Below are positions 15,424 to 22,162 of a stretch of 22,162 nt of DNA, one piece after another. The position numbers were made by a program, and so were the translations under genes. The first letter of the stretch is position 1. Each line of letters opens with the position of its first letter. This DNA is from Treponema sp. (GTDB lineage Bacteria > Spirochaetota > Spirochaetia > Treponematales > Treponemataceae): contig JAFLSP010000012.1 of NCBI GenBank assembly GCA_022510885.1, positions 1-22,162 of the forward strand. Reading direction: 5' to 3'. The notes under the pieces were generated by a model. The model saw nothing but the letters and a program-made list of their open reading frames with translations. It did not search any database and was not told the DNA's origin.

Positions 15424-16668
15424 ATGCGCAGAATATCGAGCCAGATGAACAACAACAACACGCAGTACAATCTCCGTCAGCAGGAGAGCCGGCTGAACCG
15501 CGTGACTAACCAAATCGGCACGCAGCAGCGCATCCTCAATCTGCGCGACGACCCCATCTCCGCGGGGCATTTGGTCAAATACAATTCCTATCTCTCTCGC
15601 GTGGAGTTGTTCGAGCGCAACGCCGCGACCCTGCGTGACCAGTTCCAGTACCGCGAAGGCTATATGTACAACTCGCTCGAAATCATGCAGCGCGTGCGCG
15701 AGCTTGCCGTAAGCGGCGCGCATGGTACGTACACGAAAGAAGACTTGACCAACATGGCGGTGGAAGTGAACGAGTTGCTCGGCGAGCTGATTCAGAACGC
15801 CAATGCCACCGGGCCTGACGGCTCGTCGATTTTTGCCGGCACGAACACGCACATGCGCGCCTTCGACATCGATATGGGCGCGGTGGAAGGCTCGTCCGTT
15901 CCGCTTGTCGCCAACGTGCGCTACAACGGCACGATTGATTCCAATCGGGTGGAACTTGACGAAAATCGCTATATTACCGTGGAGAACGCCGGCAACCGTA
16001 CATTCTGGGCGGAGAACCAGCGGCTCTTCGGCGGGCGCGACACGACCAGGTGGCAGGCGACGCGCGATTCTGTCATTTCTGTGGACGGACAGCTCATTCA
16101 GATTGAGACGGGCGACAACATCCACGCGCTCATCGCAAAAATCAATGACAGCGGCGCGGCAATCAAAGCGAGCCTTGACCCCGTTACGCGCGGGCTTGAC
16201 CTTATCACCACCGACGCGCGCCAGCTGTGGCTTGAGGACGTGACGGGCAGCGCGCTCAACGAGCTGGGCATCATCAAAGACGCGAGCCAGAAGCCGCCCT
16301 ACAACCTTGGCGACAGCGTGCGCGTCTCCGGCGGCAGTCTGTTCGATACCGTGATTGCTTTGCGCGACGCGATGTTCAAGGGCGACCATGAGGCAATCGG
16401 CGGGCGCGTGCTCGCGAGCCTCGACAGCGGCATCAGCACGCTTACGGCGCGCGTGGCGAAAAGCGGCTCGGAGTACGAGCGGGCGGAGAACGATATGCTG
16501 CGCAACTCGCGCACCGCGCTCAACGTGACGGGACACATCGCGCGCGAAGGCGACCTCGACTTGACCAAAGCCATCACCGACGAGAAAATGCTCGAACTGA
16601 CTCAGCAGGCAACGCTCAGCAACGCGGGCAAAATGTACTCGTCCAGTCTGCTGAACTACATGAAATAG
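15424..16668 (+). CDS. flgL: Flagellar hook-associated protein 3, FlgL
   Basis: FlgL is the second junction protein between hook and filament and resembles flagellin at both ends. The 414 residues start with MRRISSQMNNNNTQYNLRQQ, then the flagellin-like stretch LNLRDDPISAGHLVKYNSYL. A helical D0 segment closes the protein (EKMLELTQQATLSNAGKMY). AAGGAG at 15412-15417 lies six bases before the ATG. It lies 29 bases after flgK and 17 before fliW, so it belongs to the same transcript. It is not flagellin: it is longer than spirochaete FlaB, and the context is flgK-flgL. Confidence 0.94.
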   Translation: MRRISSQMNNNNTQYNLRQQESRLNRVTNQIGTQQRILNLRDDPISAGHLVKYNSYLSRVELFERNAATLRDQFQYREGYMYNSLEIMQRVRELAVSGAHGTYTKEDLTNMAVEVNELLGELIQNANATGPDGSSIFAGTNTHMRAFDIDMGAVEGSSVPLVANVRYNGTIDSNRVELDENRYITVENAGNRTFWAENQRLFGGRDTTRWQATRDSVISVDGQLIQIETGDNIHALIAKINDSGAAIKASLDPVTRGLDLITTDARQLWLEDVTGSALNELGIIKDASQKPPYNLGDSVRVSGGSLFDTVIALRDAMFKGDHEAIGGRVLASLDSGISTLTARVAKSGSEYERAENDMLRNSRTALNVTGHIAREGDLDLTKAITDEKMLELTQQATLSNAGKMYSSSLLNYMK

Positions 16669-16685
16669 CGCGGGACGGAATCGGC

Positions 16686-17126
16686 ATGGAAGTACAGACA
16701 AAAACGATGGGAACCGTCACGGTTGATGACGCGCGCGTGCTTCATTTCCCCAAGGGGCTGTTCGGTTTTGAGGAATTCCGCTCGTATGCGCTGATTGAGG
16801 CGGAGTACGAGCCGTTCTGGTGGCTGCAATCCACGGACGAGCAGAGCCTTGCGTTCCTTTTGGTGGACCCCTTCCTCATTGCGGACGACTATGAGCTGGA
16901 CATCGACGACAAGATGCTCGGCGACATCGGCATTGCGTCTCCCGCCGACGTGTACGTGTGGGCAGTCGTCACCGTTCCTTCGGACGGCGGGCCAGTCACG
17001 GCGAACTTGCAGGGACCGCTCGTGGTCAACCGCAAGACGCAACAGGCACTGCAAGTCGTCCTCGCCGATTCCAAATGGACTACCAAGCATAATATCATCA
17101 AAGCCTTGCAGTCACGGGGGCGCTGA
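16686..17126 (+). CDS. fliW: Flagellar assembly factor FliW
   Basis: FliW binds either flagellin or CsrA; when flagellin has been exported, free FliW sequesters CsrA and relieves repression of flagellin translation. The 146 residues show the family core: [22 protein letters not shown], the FWWLQS strand, FLLVDPFLI and a C-terminal NLQGPLVVN segment. The ribosome site is weak (CGGGACGGA at 16671-16679). The stop TGA shares a base with the csrA ATG, so the two partners are translationally coupled, an arrangement known in Bacillus and spirochaetes. Confidence 0.94.
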   Translation: MEVQTKTMGTVTVDDARVLHFPKGLFGFEEFRSYALIEAEYEPFWWLQSTDEQSLAFLLVDPFLIADDYELDIDDKMLGDIGIASPADVYVWAVVTVPSDGGPVTANLQGPLVVNRKTQQALQVVLADSKWTTKHNIIKALQSRGR

Positions 17127-17365
17127 TGCTCATACTGTCACGAAAAGTCGATGAAAAAATCAAAATCGGCACGGACATCACGCTCACGATAATCGAAGTC
17201 CACGGCGACCAGGTGAAAGTCGGGGTGGAAGCGCCCAAGAACGTCAAGGTGTTCCGGCAGGAAGTCTACGATGCCATTCAGGCGCAGAACCGCGAGGCCG
17301 CCGCAAGCACCGCCGCACTCGAATCCCTCTCCAAGTTGTTCGGGCAGAAACGCCGTGACGACTGA
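17126..17365 (+). CDS. csrA: Carbon storage regulator CsrA
   Basis: CsrA is a small dimeric RNA-binding protein that blocks translation by binding GGA motifs near ribosome sites; in spirochaetes and Bacillus it controls flagellin. The 79 residues begin [15 protein letters not shown] and include [21 protein letters not shown], the canonical core. The C-terminal tail after about residue 55 is longer than in E. coli CsrA (61 residues), as in many FliW-regulated CsrA proteins whose tail contacts FliW. Its start overlaps the fliW stop (TGATG), and the next gene starts inside its 3' end. Confidence 0.95.
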   Translation: MLILSRKVDEKIKIGTDITLTIIEVHGDQVKVGVEAPKNVKVFRQEVYDAIQAQNREAAASTAALESLSKLFGQKRRDD

Positions 17366-18077
17366 CGCGCCCGTCCGTTTGCAGGCATATCTTGCCCACT
17401 GCGGCGTGGCAAGCCGCCGTGCGAGCGAGACAATCATCACGCAGGGGCGCGTCACGGTAAACGGCGCGACGGTGACGGAACTCGGCACGAAAGTGACCGA
17501 TGCGGACATCGTGTGCGTAGACGGGGAGCGCGTCACGCCCGAAGCAGTCAAACGCTACGTGTTGCTCAACAAACCGGCGGGTTACGTCTGCACCCAGTCC
17601 GACGAAAAGGGCAGGGCGGTCGCGGCAGATTTGCTCAAGGACACGTTCCGCGAACGGCTCTACAACGTGGGGCGGCTCGATATGTACAGTCGCGGCGCGA
17701 TTATCTTCACCAACGACGGCGACTTTGCCGCAACACTCTCGCATCCGAGCGCGGAAATCGAGAAAGAATATATCGTCGAGACCAGCTATCCTTTGCCCGA
17801 GGGACTTGCCGAACGCTTTGTCAAAGGCGTGCGCGTGGAAGGCATTTTCTATCGCGCCGTCCGTGCGGAGCGCGTGAACTCTCACCGAATGCGCGTCGTC
17901 CTCATCGAGGGCAAAAACCGCGAAATCCGCCGCGTGTTCGAGAGCGCGGGCGCGGCAATCCGCAGCCTGGAGCGCGTCAGAATCGGTACGGTGCGCATTG
18001 AAGGTCTCAAGCCGGGCGAATTCCGGGAGCTTTCCCCTGCCGAAGTGCGGGGACTTTTAGCGTTGTGCAAAAACTGA
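17355..18077 (+). CDS. RsuA/RluB/RluE-family rRNA pseudouridine synthase
   Basis: The 240-residue protein would convert a uridine of rRNA to pseudouridine. An N-terminal S4 RNA-binding domain ([22 protein letters not shown]) is followed by the catalytic domain with [18 protein letters not shown] and the active-site Asp in [19 protein letters not shown]. The C-terminal [15 protein letters not shown] motif marks the RsuA/RluB/RluE branch; the exact target base cannot be read. I chose the GTG at 17355 because the S4 domain begins ten residues later; it overlaps the csrA end by 11 bases. A longer frame from 17271 lies inside csrA and encodes a proline-rich shadow. It joins a translation gene to the end of the flagellar unit. 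Confidence 0.9.
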   Translation: MTTDAPVRLQAYLAHCGVASRRASETIITQGRVTVNGATVTELGTKVTDADIVCVDGERVTPEAVKRYVLLNKPAGYVCTQSDEKGRAVAADLLKDTFRERLYNVGRLDMYSRGAIIFTNDGDFAATLSHPSAEIEKEYIVETSYPLPEGLAERFVKGVRVEGIFYRAVRAERVNSHRMRVVLIEGKNREIRRVFESAGAAIRSLERVRIGTVRIEGLKPGEFRELSPAEVRGLLALCKN

Positions 18078-18083
18078 TATAAT
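18075..18083 (+). promoter_or_regulatory. Extended -10 promoter of cmk-rpsA
   Basis: TGATATAAT forms a perfect extended -10 (TGn plus TATAAT). Its TGA is also the stop codon of the pseudouridine synthase gene. No good -35 hexamer lies 16-18 bases upstream, as is usual for extended -10 promoters. The leader to the ATG at 18124 would be about 34 bases and contains AAGGAG at 18111-18116. Confidence 0.55.
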
Positions 18084-18123
18084 CGTCACATACACGTAAC
18101 GCATTCGCACAAGGAGTTTCGCC

Positions 18124-20487
18124 ATGATTATCGCCATAGACGGACCTGCGGGGACGGGAAAATCGACCATCGCCGCGATTATCGCAAAAAAACTCGGCAT
18201 CACGTACTTGAACAGCGGCAGTTTTTACCGCGCCCTCACGCTCGCGCTCAACGCCACGGACATCGACCTTGCCGACGAGGAGTCGGTCGTCGCCTTCTGC
18301 AAGCAGCAGAAGCTGGAATACGTCAACGCGCGCCTTGTGCTCAACGGCACGGACGTGGAAGACCGCCTGCATGACGACGCGGTAAGCGCGCGCGTCGCCC
18401 CGCTTTCTGCCATCGTGCCCGTGCGCCACCTGGTGAACGACCGAATGCGCGAGATTACCAAGAGCCTTTCCATTATTTGTGAGGGACGCGACATGACCAC
18501 TGTCGTCTTTCCCCACGCCGAGCATAAATTTTACCTTGACGCTTCCTTGGACGTGCAGGCACAGCGGAGGTTCGACCAGGGCGTGTCGCAGATGTCGCTC
18601 GAAGAAATCAAGGCGGCAATCAAGAAGCGCGATGAGCTTGACCGCGCCAAGAAAGAGGGCGCGCTCAAACGCGCTCCCGATGCCATATATATCGATACTT
18701 CTGCCTTGACCATCGAGCAAGTTTGTGAGATAATGATACAGTATATTCATAACAAAGGGTCTGATATGGAACAGATGGAAGTGGAAACGGATGAGACGCA
18801 GGACTCCAAGAGCGCAATCCAAACACAATTAGAGGAATCCCTCAAGGGATTTAAAGAACTGGAGGACGGTCAGCTTGTGGACGGCACCGTCATCGAAGTC
18901 ACGGACGAGCTTGTGTTCGTAGACATCGGCTACAAGTCGGAGGGCAAGATACCCGTGCAGGAGTTCGCGGGCAATCTCCCCAAAGTCGGCGATGTCGTTA
19001 CCGTCGTCCTCGTTCGCAAGGACGGTCGCAACGGTCCGGAGATTTCAAAGTCCCGCGCGGACGCGAAGCAGCTGTGGAAAGACCTGCGCAAGGCATTTGA
19101 CGAAAAGCGCACGGTTGAGGGCGTGATTGAGAAAGAAGTGAAGGGCGGCTTTGAGGTGAACCTCGGCGGCGACATCCATGCGTTCCTGCCCATCAGCCAG
19201 TCGGACAGCCAGAAAGTTGAGCATCCCGAAAAACTGCTCGGACTGAAAGCCACGTTCTACATCGAGCGCCTCTATTCTGACAACAAGGCGAATGTGGTCG
19301 TGAACCGCCGCAAGTATCTTGAGGAGGCAATCAGCGCGAACCGCGACCGCTTCTTTGAGGAAATACAGATTGGCGAGACCGTCAAGGGCACGGTCAAGAG
19401 CTTCACGAGTTTTGGCGCGTTCATCGACTTGGGCGGCTTTGACGGTCTGCTCCATATCAACGACATGAGTTGGGGACACGTTACGCGCCCCAAGGATTTC
19501 GTTAAGAAAGGGCAGGAGTACGAGCTTAAAGTTATCCGCCTTGACCCTGCGGAAAAGCGCATCAACCTGTCGCTCAAGCATTTTACCGAAGACCCATGGG
19601 TGCATTTTGAGGAAAAATACCATGTCGATGACATCGTGGAAGGCAAGGTCACCAAACTGACCGACTTCGGTGCGTTCATCGAACTGGAAGAAGGCATTGA
19701 AGGCCTTGCGCATATCTCCGAATTCAGCTGGACAAAGAAAGTCAACAAGCCCGGCGACATGGTGAAAATCGGTGAGCCGCTCAAGTGCATGATTTTGGGC
19801 TATGACATTCAGGCGGGGCGTGTCTCGCTCGGCCTCAAGCAGGTGACCGACAATCCATGGGACACCATCTCGGAGAAATATCCCGCTGGCACGAAGGTGC
19901 ACGGAAAGGTCATCAAGCTCACCGGCACGGGCGCATTCGTGCAGCTTGAAGAAGGCATTGATGGCTTTATCCATGCCGAGGACATCTCGTGGACAAAGAA
20001 GGTCAAGCATCCGGGCAGCGAGCTTGCCGAGGGGCAGGAAGTGGACGTGGTGGTTCTTGAGGCAGACTCCGACAGCCGCCGCATCCGCGTGGGCATCAAG
20101 CAGGCGACGGACAACCCGTGGGAGCAGTTTGCCAAGAATTACAAAGCAGGCTCTACGCTTGAGGGCGAGATTACCTCAATCACCGACTTCGGCGTGTTCG
20201 TAAAAGCCCCCGACGGCATCGAGGGCTTGGTGAACAAGGCGAACCTGAGCGACGACAAGGACGTGCCCTACGAGGAAGCCGTCAAGAAGTACAGTGTGGG
20301 CGACAAAATCAACGTCTACGTGGTGGACGTGAACGTGCCCAAGGAAAAAGTCGCGTTCTCCGTGCGTGAGTACAAGCGGGCGCAAGACCGCAAGGAAATC
20401 TCGCAGTATATGTCGTCCTCGGCGGGCAGCGATGATGATTCCTACACGCTTGGTGATATGCTCAAAGAACAGCGGGGCAACAACTAG
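18124..20487 (+). CDS. cmk-rpsA: Cytidylate kinase fused to 30S ribosomal protein S1
   Basis: The 787-residue frame joins two proteins. Residues 1 to about 212 are cytidylate kinase (CMP/dCMP phosphorylation), with P-loop GPAGTGKST (7-15), the NSGSFYRA substrate region, and CEGRDMTTVVFP. The rest is ribosomal protein S1, the mRNA-binding protein of the small subunit. Six S1 domains start near residues 250, 330, 420, 505, 592 and 679 (for example VKGTVKSFTSFGAFIDLGG); 3-6 are the most alike. Such a fusion is annotated in Treponema pallidum. An ATG at 18766 (Met215) begins exactly the S1 part. It has AAAGGG upstream and a promoter match at 18706-18734, so separate S1 may also be made. AAGGAG precedes the main ATG. 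Confidence 0.94.
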   Translation: MIIAIDGPAGTGKSTIAAIIAKKLGITYLNSGSFYRALTLALNATDIDLADEESVVAFCKQQKLEYVNARLVLNGTDVEDRLHDDAVSARVAPLSAIVPVRHLVNDRMREITKSLSIICEGRDMTTVVFPHAEHKFYLDASLDVQAQRRFDQGVSQMSLEEIKAAIKKRDELDRAKKEGALKRAPDAIYIDTSALTIEQVCEIMIQYIHNKGSDMEQMEVETDETQDSKSAIQTQLEESLKGFKELEDGQLVDGTVIEVTDELVFVDIGYKSEGKIPVQEFAGNLPKVGDVVTVVLVRKDGRNGPEISKSRADAKQLWKDLRKAFDEKRTVEGVIEKEVKGGFEVNLGGDIHAFLPISQSDSQKVEHPEKLLGLKATFYIERLYSDNKANVVVNRRKYLEEAISANRDRFFEEIQIGETVKGTVKSFTSFGAFIDLGGFDGLLHINDMSWGHVTRPKDFVKKGQEYELKVIRLDPAEKRINLSLKHFTEDPWVHFEEKYHVDDIVEGKVTKLTDFGAFIELEEGIEGLAHISEFSWTKKVNKPGDMVKIGEPLKCMILGYDIQAGRVSLGLKQVTDNPWDTISEKYPAGTKVHGKVIKLTGTGAFVQLEEGIDGFIHAEDISWTKKVKHPGSELAEGQEVDVVVLEADSDSRRIRVGIKQATDNPWEQFAKNYKAGSTLEGEITSITDFGVFVKAPDGIEGLVNKANLSDDKDVPYEEAVKKYSVGDKINVYVVDVNVPKEKVAFSVREYKRAQDRKEISQYMSSSAGSDDDSYTLGDMLKEQRGNN
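18706..18734 (+). promoter_or_regulatory. Internal promoter ahead of the S1 part of cmk-rpsA
   Basis: TTGACC (18706-18711), 17 bases, then GATAAT (18729-18734) gives five of six matches in each hexamer. Transcription would start near 18741. It is followed by AAAGGG (18754-18759) and an in-frame ATG at 18766, which opens the S1 moiety. The stretch is AT-rich compared with the coding sequence on either side. Confidence 0.5.
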
Positions 20488-20493
20488 CGTTCG

Positions 20494-21336
20494 ATGTTCC
20501 ACACGTTCATTGCGGAAAGTCCTGCTGTGCTTGACGTGCTGCGCGTGATTGACGAAGTGGCACAGACGCAGACCCCCGTGCTGTTTACGGGGGAAAGCGG
20601 CACAGGCAAGGAACTTTTTGCCGAACAAGTCCATTTAAAAAGCACGTGCGCGGACAAACCGTTTGTGCGTGTCAATGGCATGACCGCCGCAACGGACGCA
20701 GACCTTGGTCAAGCGTTTGAGTCCGCCTGCGGCGGTACTGTTTTTGTGGACGAGGTTGCCGCGCTTTCCCTGCCATTGCAGGAGACGCTGTTCGCGTTGC
20801 TGCAAGACTCCGTTGTGCGTGTCGTGGCGGCAACGGGCCGCAACATAGAGCGCATGGCGGTAGAGGGAGCATTCAGCGAGCGGCTGTTCTACCGCTTGAA
20901 CGTCCTGCCCCTTCATATCCCGCCTTTGCGCGAGCGACGGGAGGACATCGAGCCGCTTGCCCGTCATTTTTTGGCGCATTACGGCAGGGAGACAAAAAAA
21001 CAGTTCGTGGGATTCACGTCCGATGCGGTGGAGGCATTGGGTGCGCAATACTGGCAGGGTAACGTGCGTGAGCTGAAGAACGCCGTGGAGCGCGCTTGCA
21101 TCGTCGCAACGCCGCCGCTCGTCACCGCAGAGCAGCTGAACCTTGCGTCCGTGGGCGACACTTCGCCGGCGGTAGACGGAAACCGCACCTTGCGTGCGGC
21201 GGTCACGCGCTTTAAGACGGCATACGTCACGCGCATTTTGAACGAGACGGCATGGAATCAGACCAAGGCAGGAAAAATTCTCGGCATTCAGCGCACGTAT
21301 TTATCGCGCTTGCTGCATGAGTTGCATATCCGCTGA
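20494..21336 (+). CDS. AAA+/Fis regulator resembling a sigma-54 activator but lacking the GAFTGA loop
   Basis: The 280-residue protein has a sigma-54-activator-type AAA+ domain and a Fis-type helix-turn-helix (NQTKAGKILGIQRTYLSRLL, 255-274). No receiver, GAF or PAS domain precedes it. Walker A is GESGTGKE (33-40), Walker B VFVDE (83-87), and sensor II GNVRELKNAVE (189-199). Between VRVN and GGTVFVDE about 18 residues are missing compared with the family, including the ELFGHEKGAFTGA segment that contacts sigma-54. Sensor I reads AATGRN where AATNRD is usual, and the first arginine-finger position (FSERLFYR) has Ser, with the second Arg kept. Ordinary sigma-54 activation therefore seems unlikely; a TyrR-like or ATP-independent DNA-binding role is possible. 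The ATG lies six bases after the S1 stop and has no clear ribosome site. Confidence 0.85.
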   Translation: MFHTFIAESPAVLDVLRVIDEVAQTQTPVLFTGESGTGKELFAEQVHLKSTCADKPFVRVNGMTAATDADLGQAFESACGGTVFVDEVAALSLPLQETLFALLQDSVVRVVAATGRNIERMAVEGAFSERLFYRLNVLPLHIPPLRERREDIEPLARHFLAHYGRETKKQFVGFTSDAVEALGAQYWQGNVRELKNAVERACIVATPPLVTAEQLNLASVGDTSPAVDGNRTLRAAVTRFKTAYVTRILNETAWNQTKAGKILGIQRTYLSRLLHELHIR

Positions 21337-21350
21337 AAAAAAGATATAAT
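21322..21350 (+). promoter_or_regulatory. Sigma-70 promoter of the TPR protein gene
   Basis: TTGCAT (21322-21327), 17 bases, then a perfect TATAAT (21345-21350). The -35 element lies in the last codons of the preceding gene. Transcription would start near 21357, just before the ribosome site GAGGAG (21364-21369). Confidence 0.6.
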
Positions 21351-21377
21351 CAAACAGTAATACGAGGAGCTATGAAT

Positions 21378-22055
21378 ATGGCTGAAACACAGGTGCAGGA
21401 GACTTCTGCCCAAAAAATGAACGCATTTCTTACCAAATACCGCACGGTGATTCTCGCTGTCTGCGCGCTCGTCGTGACGGTAGCCGTGGTTGTGGCAGTT
21501 GTCGTCGCTGTCTGCGCAAAACGGACGGAAAAAGGGCTTGCGCGGCTCGACGCGATTACCTACACGCTCATGCAGGGTGCTTCGGAACTTGCTGGCGACG
21601 ATTTGGTCGCACGGCGGGAAGCCGCGCTTTCCGCGCTCACGGAACTGACGGGGCGGGGCGGCATCGTGGGAACGCGCGCCAATATGCTCGCCGCAGACCT
21701 GTACTTTCAGAAAGCGGACTATGCCGCCGCGCGCGCGGCATGGATACAAGCCGCCGAGACGCAGAAGAATGCCTATACCGCGCCCCTCGCGTACTACAAC
21801 GCCGCCGCCGCCGCCGAGAACGCGGGCGACCTTGATGCCGCGCTCTCCTATTATCAGCTGGCAGCCGACGCGGAGGACTTTCCGCTCGCCGACCATGCGC
21901 GGTTCAGCACGGGGCGCGTGTACGAGGCAAAGCAGGACTATGCCGCCGCCGCCGCCGCTTACACCAAACTGAACGACGAACGTCCCGACGGCGACTGGGC
22001 ATCGCTTGCAAAGACGCGCCTCATCGCGCTCAAGGCAAGCGGCAGCATCGACTAG
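21378..22055 (+). CDS. Membrane-anchored TPR-repeat protein (YfgM-like)
   Basis: From ATG 21378 the protein has 225 residues. A short cytoplasmic N-terminus precedes one strong membrane helix (about 24-47, VILAVCALVVTVAVVVAVVV), then a helical region. At least three tetratricopeptide-like units follow, rich in Ala and Tyr (ADYAAARAAWIQAAE, GDLDAALSYYQLAAD, QDYAAAAAAYTKL). The layout resembles YfgM-type TPR proteins, which help envelope protein folding at the Sec translocon, but repeats this simple do not prove it. GAGGAG (21364-21369) is eight bases from this ATG and only two from an ATG at 21372, so the later start is preferred. A lipoprotein gene follows. Confidence 0.8.
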   Translation: MAETQVQETSAQKMNAFLTKYRTVILAVCALVVTVAVVVAVVVAVCAKRTEKGLARLDAITYTLMQGASELAGDDLVARREAALSALTELTGRGGIVGTRANMLAADLYFQKADYAAARAAWIQAAETQKNAYTAPLAYYNAAAAAENAGDLDAALSYYQLAADAEDFPLADHARFSTGRVYEAKQDYAAAAAAYTKLNDERPDGDWASLAKTRLIALKASGSID

Positions 22056-22085
22056 CCGGATTGCATCAAGGAGAGGTCGCGGCGT

Positions 22086-22162
22086 ATGCGGAAATTGCCT
22101 TTGCGCTTATGTGCGGTGGCATTCGGCGCATGGTCGTGCCTTTTTTTTGCCGCCTGCGGACT
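22086..22162 (+). CDS. Start of a putative lipoprotein, cut by the window end
   Basis: An ATG at 22086 with AAGGAGAGG nine bases upstream (22068-22076) opens a frame that runs off the window after 25 codons. It reads MRKLPLRLCAVAF, a hydrophobic core, then FFAACG: a basic n-region, an h-region and a lipobox-like end with Cys at residue 24. Spirochaete lipoboxes tolerate Phe at -3. The mature protein is not in the window, so no function can be given. It lies 30 bases after the TPR gene and is probably cotranscribed. Confidence 0.7.
   Translation, partial: MRKLPLRLCAVAFGAWSCLFFAACG

Noticed and set aside
18033-18058. Hairpin TCCCC...GGGGA followed by TTTT near the end of the pseudouridine synthase gene
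   Set aside because: Only five pairs with an 11-base loop, inside coding sequence; too weak to call a terminator.
20559-20573. TGGCACAGACGCAGA as a sigma-54 promoter
   Set aside because: The -24-like half is present but no TTGC at -12, and it is inside a coding region.

Overview
The window looks like chromosomal DNA from a GC-rich spirochaete, most likely of the Treponema lineage. Three things point there: the flagellar gene order flgB-flgC-fliE-fliF-fliG-fliH-fliI-fliJ, a second flagellar cluster flgN-flgK-flgL-fliW-csrA, and a cytidylate kinase fused in frame to ribosomal protein S1. The species cannot be named from the sequence alone. I saw no tRNA, rRNA, CRISPR array, insertion sequence or prophage gene.

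Layout: (1) 1-3300 holds an amino-acid biosynthesis pair, ilvB (acetolactate synthase large subunit) and argH (argininosuccinate lyase), one base apart and closed by a hairpin terminator. (2) 3299-10732 is the basal-body and export operon: rod proteins FlgB and FlgC, FliE, MS ring FliF, a short unrecognised FliG-like protein, rotor FliG, and export proteins FliH, FliI and FliJ. (3) 10722-12938 is on the minus strand: argR, then a TGS/tRNA_SAD/uridine-kinase-type nucleoside kinase whose end overlaps fliJ tail to tail. (4) 12953-17365 carries the hook-filament junction genes flgN, flgK and flgL with the regulators fliW and csrA. (5) 17355-22162 is mostly housekeeping: an RsuA/RluB-type pseudouridine synthase, the cmk-rpsA fusion, a small AAA+/Fis protein resembling a sigma-54 activator, a membrane-anchored TPR protein, and the start of a lipoprotein.

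How the genes work together: flgB to fliJ build the rod, MS ring, rotor and export ATPase complex. flgN, flgK and flgL make the hook-filament junction and its chaperone. FliW and CsrA are the known partner-switch that ties filament protein level to translation. Matches to the sigma-28 (FliA) promoter lie upstream of flgB, flgN and flgK.

Most notable points: a 130-residue protein between fliF and fliG that joins a FliG-N-like segment to a FliF-C-like tail, so it could sit between MS ring and rotor; a shared promoter-to-start module at flgB and flgN that predicts leaderless mRNAs; an AAA+/Fis regulator in which the segment carrying the sigma-54-contacting GAFTGA loop is missing; and a complete promoter, ribosome site and start codon for S1 inside the cmk-rpsA fusion.
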